From positions 186,001-250,000 of the forward strand of contig DATMRW010000028.1 in assembly GCA_035565775.1 (NCBI GenBank): a stretch of DNA of 64,000 bases. The letters are read 5' to 3'. The translations under genes and the position numbers were made by a program. The notes under the pieces were generated by a model. That model was given only the letters and a program-made list of their open reading frames with translations. It was not told the origin of the DNA and searched no databases. Numbering within the stretch: the first letter of the stretch is position 1; the number at the start of each line of letters is the position of its first letter. This DNA comes from PRO6 sp035565775. GTDB lineage: Bacteria; Pseudomonadota; Alphaproteobacteria; Rhizobiales; Xanthobacteraceae. Positions 53,830 through 62,028 of this stretch are shown in pieces.

Positions 53830-54809
53830 GAGCTCACCTCCGTCGAACGCACGCCAAGAATTGCGGCGGGCCGTTTCGGCCGACGCCAAGGCAGGAACCG
53901 GCCGAGGCCAACAATTCCGGTCGGCAAAAAGATCAGGATGCCCAGCATCAGCAGGCCGAAGAAGGCCAGATAGGCGGTGCCAAGGAAGCGCAGCCATTCC
54001 GGCAGGAAGGTCAGTACTATCGCGCCGAGGATTGCGCCAACAATGCTGCCCTCGCCGCCGACAATGAGCATCGCCAGATAGGTGATGGAATGGGCGTAGT
54101 TGAAATCTTCCGGGGCGACGAAGCGGACATGGAATGCGAAAAGGCACCCCGCCACGGCGGCACAGCCCGCGGCGAGCGCGAAGGCCGCAATCTTTACGAC
54201 CGTCGTGTTGATGCCGGTCATTTCGGAAGCAATCTCGTCATCGCGGACCGCCATCATCGCGCGGCCATAGCGCGAGCGATGGATGAGCGAGGCGCCGGCT
54301 GCGAGCACGCCAAGCACGCCGAGGCCAAACCACAGGAAGGATCGTTCATCCGCGAGCGGGTAGCCGAGGAACGAGAGCTCGGGAATGCGGGCGATGCCGT
54401 TGGTGCCGCCGGTCAGCTCGATCCAGTTGGTCGCAACGATATAGAACGCGACATTGAGGCCGAGCGTCGCCAGCGCTAGATAGTGGCCCCGCAGCCGCAG
54501 CAGCGGAAAGCCGATCAGCGCCGAGAATACGACCGTGATGCCGATTGCAACCGGCACCGCGAGCCACGGCAGCCAGCCGAACTTGGTCGTCAGAATGGCG
54601 ACGCCGTAAGCGCCCATGCCGACAAAAGCCGCATGGCTCAGTGAGATCAGCCCCGCATAGCCGAAGGCGAAGTTGAGGCCGATGACCGCAACCGCGGCGA
54701 TCACCGAAAGATTGAGCAGCCGCAGATTGTAGTCGCTCAAAAATGCAGACAACACGAGGCCAATGGCAAAAATGCCGAATGCAAGGGCAAGAGGGATCCG
54801 CATCGACAT
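53826..54809 (-). CDS. livM: Branched-chain amino acid-type ABC permease LivM (copy 2)
   Basis: A 327-residue permease with FGYAGLISLSHAAFVGMGAYG (the LivM core motif, in the first third) and LIVGGEGSIVGAILGAIVL as coupling helix. About eight to ten membrane helices are visible. A basic C-terminal tail (WRRPKRPAAILG) faces the cytoplasm. ATG 54809 overlaps the livH end by a few bases. Confidence 0.92.
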   Translation of the reverse strand: MSMRIPLALAFGIFAIGLVLSAFLSDYNLRLLNLSVIAAVAVIGLNFAFGYAGLISLSHAAFVGMGAYGVAILTTKFGWLPWLAVPVAIGITVVFSALIGFPLLRLRGHYLALATLGLNVAFYIVATNWIELTGGTNGIARIPELSFLGYPLADERSFLWFGLGVLGVLAAGASLIHRSRYGRAMMAVRDDEIASEMTGINTTVVKIAAFALAAGCAAVAGCLFAFHVRFVAPEDFNYAHSITYLAMLIVGGEGSIVGAILGAIVLTFLPEWLRFLGTAYLAFFGLLMLGILIFLPTGIVGLGRFLPWRRPKRPAAILGVRSTEVSS

Positions 54810-54813
54810 CCGA

Positions 54814-55689
54814 TCACCCCCGGTCCTGAATGCGTTCGCCAAAGACACCCTGCGGGCGCACCAGCAGGAACAGGATCATGATGCCGAAGGCGATGAGATC
54901 CTTGTAGGCGGAAGAGATATAGGACGCGCCCAAAACCTCGGTGAGGCCGACGAACAGGCCACCCGCAATGGCGCCGGGCAAGCTGCCGAAGCCGCCGATG
55001 ATGGTCGCGGCGAAGGCCTTGAGCGCAATCGGATCGCCCATGCTGACATCGGCGAACCACATCGGCCCGAGCATGAGGCCGGCAACGCCGGCAAGAACGG
55101 CGGCGAGAATCCACGACAGCGCCAGCAGCCGGTTGACATTCAGCCCCATCAGCCGCGCGGCCTGCACATCCTGCGCGACCGCGCGCATGCCGATGCCGAC
55201 AGACGTGCGATAGAACAGCAGCCACAACAGGGCGATCATGACGCCGGTGACGACGACCACCGCGAGCGCATGCGCCGCGATGACCGCACCGCCGATATCC
55301 ACCATGATGCCCTCAAGCGGCGACGGCAGGCGGAACGGCCAGGAGCCGAAAGTGAGCTGGGCCGCATTCTGCATGGTGATTCCTATCGCGACCGTGCCGA
55401 TGATAATGGTCAGCACTGCGCTTTTGCGCAGCGGCAGATAGATCAGCAGGAAAAACAGCGCACCGAACACCGCCATCGCTGCGAGCGAAACGGCGTATCC
55501 GACAGGCCACGGCATTCCAAAATTCATCAGCGCCGCCACGCCAGCGAACGTGCCGAACATCACAAACTGACCGGCGGCAAAATTCACCACCCCGGTCGCC
55601 GAATAGACAATGATGAAGCCGATCGCCGCGAGCGCATAGACGCTGCCAATCGCCAAGCCATTGATGAATAGTTGAATGAAGTCTGCCAT
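54814..55689 (-). CDS. livH: Branched-chain amino acid-type ABC permease LivH (copy 2)
   Basis: A 291-residue permease with the LivH start FINGLAIGSVYALAAIGF and VVNFAAGQFVMFGTFAGV. The C-terminal coupling segment is TIIGGFGSLPGAIAGGLFVG, ending LFLLVRPQGVFGE. It follows livK (copy 2) after a 66-base gap holding a stem-loop, the same arrangement as in copy 1. Confidence 0.93.
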   Translation of the reverse strand: MADFIQLFINGLAIGSVYALAAIGFIIVYSATGVVNFAAGQFVMFGTFAGVAALMNFGMPWPVGYAVSLAAMAVFGALFFLLIYLPLRKSAVLTIIIGTVAIGITMQNAAQLTFGSWPFRLPSPLEGIMVDIGGAVIAAHALAVVVVTGVMIALLWLLFYRTSVGIGMRAVAQDVQAARLMGLNVNRLLALSWILAAVLAGVAGLMLGPMWFADVSMGDPIALKAFAATIIGGFGSLPGAIAGGLFVGLTEVLGASYISSAYKDLIAFGIMILFLLVRPQGVFGERIQDRG

Positions 55690-55721
55690 GACGCCCCGTA
55701 AGTTTCTTGCTCGGCAGGAAG

Positions 55722-55748
55722 CCTGCCCCGGCCAGCGACCGGGGCAGG
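55722..55748 (-). terminator. livK-livH intercistronic hairpin (copy 2)
   Basis: CCTGCCCCGG pairs with CCGGGGCAGG (perfect 10-bp stem, 7-base loop), 7 bases after the livK stop and 32 bases before the livH start on the minus strand. Sequence differs from the copy 1 hairpin, but position and size are the same, supporting a role in setting binding-protein excess. Confidence 0.6.
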
Positions 55749-55755
55749 TTCGCGG

Positions 55756-56907
55756 TCAGTTGACCTTGATCGACTGAACAAGCTCGAGGGTTTTGGTGCC
55801 CGGCTTCGCCTTCACGACGGCGAGGTCAAAGACACCGTTGCCCTTGGCGTCGTAGCTGTAGTCGTGGCCGATGCCTTGCCAGTTCTTGACGTTGGCAAGC
55901 CAGTCACGCAGCGCCTTCGCATCGGTCCCGACCTTGCGCATGCCGTCGGCCATCAGCATCGCGCCATCGTAGTAAGACAGGCCATACGGATCGGGATCGG
56001 TGCCGAACTTGGTCTTGTAGCGTTCGACATAGCCCTTCATCCGCTCGCCGACACTGGCGTCCATGTGCGCGTCGACGACACCCATCACGTTGTCGAGATC
56101 ACCCGGCGCAAGAAGCTGAAGCGCCGCCGGCACCAGCGCAGCCGCGGACGTCACCAGCGGCATTTTCAACCCAAGCATCTTTGCCTGACGAAGCAGCAGC
56201 GCGCCGTCCTGCGGGTAGACCAGCATCAAAATGGTGTCCGCGCCCTTGGAGCGAAGCGCCAGCAGCTGTGCCGAAAAGTCCTTGTCGTTCTGGCCATAGG
56301 CTTCCATGCCGACGACCGGCACGCCGGCAGCCTCAAGCTGCTTGGCGGCGACGTTGGCGCCGCCCTGACCAAAATCGTTCTGAATGTAGAGAATGCCCGG
56401 CTTCTTCGTCTTCAAAATATCGATCGCGCAACGAACCATGCCGACTGCTGCAACGCTGTCCGCCGGGCGAATGCGGAACATCCACTCGTTGCCGCTTTCC
56501 GCGACGACATCCGCGCCGCCGGCGTACATCGTCGGCACGCCGACTTTCTTCACTTCCGGCGCTGCCGCAAGATTCTGCGTCGAATAGCTGGAAAGGAAGA
56601 AGAACGAGGGCTTTGCATCCTGCGCGAGCTTGATGAAGGCATTGACGGCCGTGCTGTTCGACGCCTGCGTGTCCTCGAACACGATCTTGATGTTGCGGCC
56701 GTTGATGCCGCCCGCCTTGTTGATGTCCTCTTCGGCCATCGTCAGCGAGTTGTGATATTGCTTGCCGGTGAGAGAGAGCGGCCCGGTGATTGGCACGGTG
56801 GCGCCGATAACGATCGGTGCGTTTTGCTGGGCAAAAGCCGGCGATGCCAGCGGAAGCGCAGCCGCCCCCATCATCGCCATCAAAAATTGCTTACGCGTCA
56901 GGTTCAC
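55756..56907 (-). CDS. livK: Branched-chain amino acid-type ABC substrate-binding protein LivK (copy 2)
   Basis: A 383-residue periplasmic binding protein. It starts at GTG 56907 with GAGGAG upstream. The signal peptide LTRKQFLMAMMGAAALPLA (cleavage at AFA) precedes the type I fold start PIVIGATVPITGPLSLTGKQ. GILYIQNDFGQGGANVAAKQ and YDGAMLMADGMRKVG are family features. It heads the HyuAB/aminotransferase operon, so its ligand is probably the compound degraded, not simply leucine or valine. An IclR-type operator lies about 85-100 bases upstream. Confidence 0.92.
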   Translation of the reverse strand: MNLTRKQFLMAMMGAAALPLASPAFAQQNAPIVIGATVPITGPLSLTGKQYHNSLTMAEEDINKAGGINGRNIKIVFEDTQASNSTAVNAFIKLAQDAKPSFFFLSSYSTQNLAAAPEVKKVGVPTMYAGGADVVAESGNEWMFRIRPADSVAAVGMVRCAIDILKTKKPGILYIQNDFGQGGANVAAKQLEAAGVPVVGMEAYGQNDKDFSAQLLALRSKGADTILMLVYPQDGALLLRQAKMLGLKMPLVTSAAALVPAALQLLAPGDLDNVMGVVDAHMDASVGERMKGYVERYKTKFGTDPDPYGLSYYDGAMLMADGMRKVGTDAKALRDWLANVKNWQGIGHDYSYDAKGNGVFDLAVVKAKPGTKTLELVQSIKVN

Positions 56908-56990
56908 TTTCGCTCCTCCTCATGTCACGGACCGCCGCCCGCATTGCATTTTTACCGGCGAGTTTGCCGCCGAGAAATTTTAGTTGACCA

Positions 56991-57020
56991 GTTCCGAATT
57001 TCGGAACATCATTCCGAAAT
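56991..57020. promoter_or_regulatory. IclR-type operator with a third half-site
   Basis: GTTCCGAATTTCGGAAC (56991-57007) is a perfect palindrome with 8-base arms and one central base. A further half-site, TTCCGAA, follows at 57012-57018. It lies between divergent livK (copy 2) and the IclR gene. Length and symmetry match IclR-family operators, which often have three half-sites. It should control the HyuAB operon and the regulator itself. Confidence 0.72.
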
Positions 57021-57100
57021 ATGCTCAACGGTAGGCGGAGATGAAAGGCCGAGTCAACCTCTCTTTTCGCGACACGTTTTTGGCCACAGGAAAAGCACGC

Positions 57101-57919
57101 ATGACGAAGCAACAGCCGCACCCCAAAAGCGAGGCGGAAGGCCCACTTGATCGCTACATGGCCGTGCTGGAGCTGATCGCGGCCTTCCAGGGCGCGATCA
57201 CACTGGCCGATGTGTCATCGATTCTCGGCTTGCCGAAGACGACCGCGCATCGCCTGCTCAAGGGACTGGTGAAGGTCGATCTCGCCAAAGACGGTGCCGG
57301 AGGACACACTTATCAGCTCGGCGAGCGCCTGATCCGCCTGCTTCATGCCAGCGTCGACGATGGATGGATCACGACGCTCGCGCGGCCGCATCTCGTGCGC
57401 CTCAGCAATCTGACCTCCGAGACGATCTATCTCACGCGCCTGATCGGCTCGCGCGTCGTCGTGGTCGTGTCGCAAACGCCCGACGCGCGTTGGCGCGGCT
57501 ATGTCCAGCCGGGCACCGAGATGCCGCCGAACGCCGCCGCAACCGCGAAAGCAATTCTTGCCTATCAGAGCAAGGCGACCATCGCCGAGGCGCTCGCCAC
57601 CGAATTGCCGAAGCTGACGAGCAACACGCGCACCGATCGCAAATGGGTGCAGAAAGAACTCGCCGAGGTCCGCCGGCGCGGCTATGCCACCTGCATCGGC
57701 GAGATCGACGAAGGACTGGCCGCGCTCGCAGCGCCAATCGTGCAACCGAGCGGCGCGGTGTTCCATTCGCTCGGCCTCACCGGCCCGCTTCAGCGGATCA
57801 TGAACGACCAGATGCCCGAGCGCCTCGCCGCCTTGCAGGCCGCGGCCGCGGAGCTCGCCCCGGTGCTCTCGCTGGGCGAAAAGCTGAAGTCGAAGCCGCA
57901 GGACGCCAACGCAAGCTGA
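57101..57919 (+). CDS. IclR family transcriptional regulator (HyuAB operon)
   Basis: A 272-residue regulator. The winged helix-turn-helix is at about residues 15-75 (YMAVLELIAAFQGAITLADV; ILGLPKTTAHRLLKGLVK). The effector domain has YVQPGTEMPPNAAATAKAIL and GYATCIGEIDEGLAALAAPI, the IclR ligand-binding motifs. ATG 57101 follows GGAAAAG; an ATG 20 codons earlier (57041) would extend into the operator region. It is divergent from the livK copy 2 operon and very likely its regulator. Confidence 0.9.
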   Translation: MTKQQPHPKSEAEGPLDRYMAVLELIAAFQGAITLADVSSILGLPKTTAHRLLKGLVKVDLAKDGAGGHTYQLGERLIRLLHASVDDGWITTLARPHLVRLSNLTSETIYLTRLIGSRVVVVVSQTPDARWRGYVQPGTEMPPNAAATAKAILAYQSKATIAEALATELPKLTSNTRTDRKWVQKELAEVRRRGYATCIGEIDEGLAALAAPIVQPSGAVFHSLGLTGPLQRIMNDQMPERLAALQAAAAELAPVLSLGEKLKSKPQDANAS

Positions 57920-57936
57920 CTTCGCTGCGAAACACG

Positions 57937-57958
57937 GCCCCTGCGCAGCCTCAGGGGC
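57937..57958. terminator. Hairpin between convergent iclR and pdxY
   Basis: GCCCCTG pairs with CAGGGGC (7-bp stem, 8-base loop), 17 bases after the IclR stop and overlapping the last codons of the convergent kinase gene. It has no T-run on either side, so it is a weak candidate. Confidence 0.35.
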
Positions 57959-58778
57959 GGCCCTTGACGATGGCCATTTCCTGGCTTCCTTCAGCGATCG
58001 TCTGATGCAACACCTCGGTGACGGCCTGCACCGCGCGTTCCGCGGCAATGCCGAGGGGAATGCCGTAAGCGAGGTGGCTTGCAAGGTGCGCCGTGAACAG
58101 GTCGCCGGTGCCGGAAGGCCGTGTGGGCAGCTTGGCGGAGACGATACGCAGGATAGCGTTCTCATTCGCCACGACCGTCTCAAGTTCGCTCTCGGGCATG
58201 CCGGCGAACTGACACCCCGTCGCGATGATGCACGCCGGGCCGATCCGCCCGACCTCGTCGCGATAAGCCTTGATCGCGTCGATACTGTCCATCGCCCTGC
58301 CCGCCACCAGACCAAGCTCGAACTGGTTCGGCGTGATCACGTCCGCCGCCGGAACCAGACGCTCGACGAAGGCTTCGCGGATGCCGCCGGCGACATAGAC
58401 GCCGACATCGACATCCCCGATCACCGGATCGCAGACATAGGTCAGCGCCGGGTTGCACCTGCGGGCGCGCGCCACGAAGTCGGCGACCACGCCCGCAATT
58501 TCGGCCGAGCCAAGATAACCCGTCAGCAGCACCGCGGCTTGCTCGATCAGCCCCCGCTCCTCGACGCCGAGCAAAAGATCCTGCACCAGCCCTGCATCCA
58601 GAATCCGTCCGCGCATGGTCGGATAGTGCGGATGGTTGGAGAGCAGCGTCGTCGGCACCGCAACGACGCGGCAGCCGTTGGCCTGCATCGGAAACACTGC
58701 TGCGCTGTTGCCCACATGGCCGAAGGCAACCTGGCTCTGCACGGCAATGACGAGTGGCGGCGGAACGATCCTTGTCAC
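57951..58778 (-). CDS. pdxY: Pyridoxal kinase (PdxY-like)
   Basis: A 275-residue ribokinase-fold enzyme that phosphorylates pyridoxal to PLP. Visible are VIAVQSQVAFGHVGNSAAVF, the PdxY/PdxK start motif; DPVIGD in the middle; VITPNQFELGLVAG; and the catalytic anion-hole motif PSGTGDLFTAHLASHL. It starts at GTG 58778. PLP is the cofactor of the aminotransferase in the divergent operon nearby, which may explain its position, though the IclR gene separates them. Confidence 0.9.
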   Translation of the reverse strand: MTRIVPPPLVIAVQSQVAFGHVGNSAAVFPMQANGCRVVAVPTTLLSNHPHYPTMRGRILDAGLVQDLLLGVEERGLIEQAAVLLTGYLGSAEIAGVVADFVARARRCNPALTYVCDPVIGDVDVGVYVAGGIREAFVERLVPAADVITPNQFELGLVAGRAMDSIDAIKAYRDEVGRIGPACIIATGCQFAGMPESELETVVANENAILRIVSAKLPTRPSGTGDLFTAHLASHLAYGIPLGIAAERAVQAVTEVLHQTIAEGSQEMAIVKGRP

Positions 58779-58842
58779 GTTTGCTTACGCCTCTTGCGGG
58801 AAGGCCGGACGGTTTCTGACGGAAGATGCAGCTCGAGGAATG

Positions 58843-59556
58843 TCACGGGGTTTGCGCAGAAGCAGCTTTCCCCGCCTCGCCCGAAAGCCGCCTCGTCCAA
58901 TCCTCCACCTTGCGCGACTCCAGCCGGCGCTCGGCAAGCCGCCGCCAGCTCTCCGCAAGCTGCGGCAGCGCGGCCATCGCCGCCAGCTCCGCCCGGTCCA
59001 GCGCCGACACGTAAAGCACTTGCCAGAGGCGCGTGAGCGTCCATTCGGGCGCGGCGCGATGGATGAGCGTCAGGGTGTCGCCGGGCGCAACCAGACCCTC
59101 CTCGATCACGCGGTAGTACCAGCCGGTGCGCCCGCTGGTCTGCACGCGCCGGGACATCTCGTCGACGCCGAAACGGACATTGAGTTTCCAGCACGGCTGG
59201 CGGCCCTGCGAGACTTCCAGCGTCGCACTCCCAAGCCGAAAGACATCGCCGACCGCGACCTGATCTTCCGTTAGGCCCTCGGTGGAGAGATTTTCGCCGA
59301 ATGCGCCCGGCCCGGCGAGCAAGGGTCGCTCGCCGATCTCACGCCGCCAAGCGTCATAATGTTCGAACGGATAGTGATGGGCCGCCTTTTCCGGGCCGCC
59401 GTGATGCTTGCGGTCGCCCTGGGCGTCGCCCTCAAAACCTTCGCGCGCGAGCCGCAGCGGACAATCGACCGGGCGCTTGTCGATACCGCTCGAGACGCCG
59501 CGCGCGCCGAGCGGACTGATCCGGCCAATCAGCAGACTGTCGAGGCGAACCGTCAT
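58843..59556 (-). CDS. MOSC domain protein (YiiM-like)
   Basis: A 237-residue protein with an MOSC domain (about residues 30-160): EGDAQGDRKHHGGPEKAAHHY, then GAFGENLSTEGLTE and SQGRQPCWKLNVRFG with the conserved cysteine. A C-terminal 3-alpha domain follows. MOSC proteins bind molybdenum-cofactor-type pterins; YiiM reduces N-hydroxylated compounds in Escherichia coli. ATG 59556 is preferred to 59580. It lies 64 bases upstream of pdxY on the same strand and may be cotranscribed. Confidence 0.88.
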   Translation of the reverse strand: MTVRLDSLLIGRISPLGARGVSSGIDKRPVDCPLRLAREGFEGDAQGDRKHHGGPEKAAHHYPFEHYDAWRREIGERPLLAGPGAFGENLSTEGLTEDQVAVGDVFRLGSATLEVSQGRQPCWKLNVRFGVDEMSRRVQTSGRTGWYYRVIEEGLVAPGDTLTLIHRAAPEWTLTRLWQVLYVSALDRAELAAMAALPQLAESWRRLAERRLESRKVEDWTRRLSGEAGKAASAQTP

Positions 59557-59784
59557 GGCAAATTCCGATTTGCAGACCAACGCGCAAGTGCATCGTCTTT
59601 AGCCAAAAGCAGCCAGCCCTGCACCATGTTTGTTGGCATGGTCGGTCCTTCGTCAGCGACGCGCATAGGCGCCGGCTAACACAGCCGGGTTCCAGCCCGC
59701 CGTGTTCTTCCGAAGGTCATGATCACTTGAGACCGGCAAATCCCGTGTCTAGGATCAGCCAAGCGACGTGTTAAGGACATCAGC

Positions 59785-61815
59785 ATGGCCGAAGCCGCGA
59801 CGCAGGCCCGGCGCAGAAACCGCATCCTGACGGCATTTGCTGCGGCGATGCCACCTCTCCTTTATGGCGTGAGATTGGCAACAGCGGTGTCGCTCGCGCT
59901 GTTCGTCGCGTTCTATCTCCAGCTTGAGACGCCCTACTGGGCAGGCACCACGGCCGCGATCGTATGCCAGCCAGTTGTCGGCTCCACACTTCTCAAGGGT
60001 CTGTTCCGACTCATCGGATCGGCCATCGGCGCCGTCGCGGCGGTACTGCTGACGATGGCCTTTCCGCAGGAGCGGGTCGGCTTTCTGTTCTGCATGCTGG
60101 TGTGGGCCGGCGCGTGCTCCTTCGTCGCCACGCTGCTGCGCAACTTCGCCGCCTATGCCGCCATGCTCGCCGGCTATACCCTGATCATCATTGCGGGCAC
60201 GTCGATCGCAGCGCCCGGCCATGTATTCGACATCGCCATCAACCGTGCGTCGGAAATCTGTATCGGCATCGTCGCCGGCACGCTGGTCATCGGCCTCACC
60301 GACCTTGGCAATGCGCCGCAGCGGCTGTCTGGCCTGCTCGCGCCGTTGATCACCGAGATTGCCGCTCATCTTTCCCGCGTGCTCACGTCAAAATTTTCGA
60401 GCCAGCAGGAAAGTTCGGCGATCCGCCGCGCCCTCATCGCAAGGGCGGCCGCGCTCGATCCGCTGATCGATCAGGCGGCCGGTGAATCCCCCGAGCTTTT
60501 GCAGCGGCGCGCACTCCTTCGCGCAGCAACCAACGGCCTGTTCGATGCGCTTTCCGGGGCGCGGATCGTGGAAACGCATCTGCAAAATCTGCCTGCCCGC
60601 GAGGCCGCCGAAACCGCCCATACGATCCTTGAAAAGCTGCCGCCCGACTGGCGCGCTGCCGCCGCCGGGCCAGCCGACGCCATCGTCTCCGCGCTGGATC
60701 GCGAGAGCAATCTGCGCGTCGTGCGTGGCCTCCTCGCCCTGCGCACCACGGACCTCTCCCTGCGTCTCACCGCGGATGGCGCGGCTGATGTCGCATCAAG
60801 CCTTGCTGTCGCGGCCAATGGGCTGGCGCTGCTCCGCGACCCGGCGCGCGCACAGCACGTCCCGCCCAACTTCACCTTCGTCGTCGCCGACTACCTGCCT
60901 GCGCTGATCAATGCCTTGCGCGTGTTCTTCGGCGTCGGCGCGGTCGTCCTGTTCTGGCTCGTCAGCGCATGGCCCAGCGGCCCGCAGGCCATCATCTTCG
61001 CCACGATCACGATCATGGTGTTCTCGCCGCTCCAGGGCAGATCGGTGCGCGGGGCCATCGGCCAAAGCGTGGGGACCGGCATTTCCGCCATCCTCGCCGG
61101 GATCTTCAAGTTTGGCCTGCTCGTCAACCGCGACTCATTCCTTGCCTTCGCGCTGGTGATCTCCATCGGGCTCATTCCGCTGGGCGCATTGTCCAGCCTG
61201 CCGCTCGCGGCGCCGTTCTTCGTTCCCGCCACGCTCAATTTCGTGCCGATGCTGGCGCCCACCAATCACATGACTTTCGATACCATCACCTTTTTGAACA
61301 CTGCGTTCGGGCTGCTGGTCGGCTGCGCGGCAGGCGGCACGGCGCTCGTGCTCATTCCCCATCTGCCGGCGAAGATCGCCTCCCAGCGCCTCGTCGATCT
61401 GTCATTGCACGACCTGCGCCGGCTGGCCGCGGACACGCGCGACTGGACCCTGCGCGAGTGGCAGAGCCGGATGTATGCCCGGTTGATCGCGATGCCGGAA
61501 ACGGCCGAACCGATCCTGCGTTCCTATCTCGTCGCCGCGCTTTCGGTCGGCATTCAGGTCATTCGTCTCAAGCGCCTGTCCAAGCACGGCCGGATCGGCG
61601 CGGAGCTGACGCAGGTGCACATGAGCCTCGCCGCCGGCGATCTCGCAAAATTGCGGCAGGCGCTCAGCACGCTGAACAACGACATCGCCGTGATCCCTGA
61701 TAAAGTACCGGGCGCACACGGACGGCTCCGGGCGAGAGCCGCCCTGCTTGCGATCGAGGAGACCGTCAACCGCCAGAGCGAATTCTTTGAAGGCCGGCCA
61801 GATGAGCTTCGTTGA
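59785..61815 (+). CDS. FUSC family efflux permease (AaeB-like)
   Basis: A 676-residue membrane protein of two halves. Each half has a cluster of about six helices (first: TAVSLALFVAFYLQLETPYW; second: GVGAVVLFWLVSAWPSGPQA) followed by a soluble helical region. TPYWAGTTAAIVCQP is the hallmark of the FUSC/AaeB group. With the two genes downstream it makes an aromatic-acid exporter like AaeXAB, which relieves p-hydroxybenzoate stress. It overlaps the next gene by 14 bases. Confidence 0.9.
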   Translation: MAEAATQARRRNRILTAFAAAMPPLLYGVRLATAVSLALFVAFYLQLETPYWAGTTAAIVCQPVVGSTLLKGLFRLIGSAIGAVAAVLLTMAFPQERVGFLFCMLVWAGACSFVATLLRNFAAYAAMLAGYTLIIIAGTSIAAPGHVFDIAINRASEICIGIVAGTLVIGLTDLGNAPQRLSGLLAPLITEIAAHLSRVLTSKFSSQQESSAIRRALIARAAALDPLIDQAAGESPELLQRRALLRAATNGLFDALSGARIVETHLQNLPAREAAETAHTILEKLPPDWRAAAAGPADAIVSALDRESNLRVVRGLLALRTTDLSLRLTADGAADVASSLAVAANGLALLRDPARAQHVPPNFTFVVADYLPALINALRVFFGVGAVVLFWLVSAWPSGPQAIIFATITIMVFSPLQGRSVRGAIGQSVGTGISAILAGIFKFGLLVNRDSFLAFALVISIGLIPLGALSSLPLAAPFFVPATLNFVPMLAPTNHMTFDTITFLNTAFGLLVGCAAGGTALVLIPHLPAKIASQRLVDLSLHDLRRLAADTRDWTLREWQSRMYARLIAMPETAEPILRSYLVAALSVGIQVIRLKRLSKHGRIGAELTQVHMSLAAGDLAKLRQALSTLNNDIAVIPDKVPGAHGRLRARAALLAIEETVNRQSEFFEGRPDELR

Positions 61816-62020
61816 GATCAATGTCTTTGGCATTCTGATTTCGCCATTCGTGCCACTGATGGCGCTGGCTTTCGCGATCACGATGTTGCTGCGCTGGATC
61901 GCTGTAAAAAATGGCTGGGCGCGCTCGATCTGGCATCCGGCGCTATTCGAGGTCTCGGTCTTCGTCATCATTTTGACGATGACGGTTCTGCTGTTCGGCT
62001 CACTCAGGATCTACACTTAG
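61802..62020 (+). CDS. DUF1656 small membrane protein (AaeX-like)
   Basis: A 72-residue protein with two membrane helices (ISPFVPLMALAFAITMLL; VSVFVIILTMTVLLFGSL) joined by a short basic loop with SIWHPALFE, which identifies DUF1656/AaeX. ATG 61802 is inside the end of the FUSC gene, indicating coupled translation. It always accompanies FUSC and HlyD-type genes; its exact role in the exporter is not known. Confidence 0.9.
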   Translation: MSFVEINVFGILISPFVPLMALAFAITMLLRWIAVKNGWARSIWHPALFEVSVFVIILTMTVLLFGSLRIYT

Positions 62021-62028
62021 GGAGGCAC

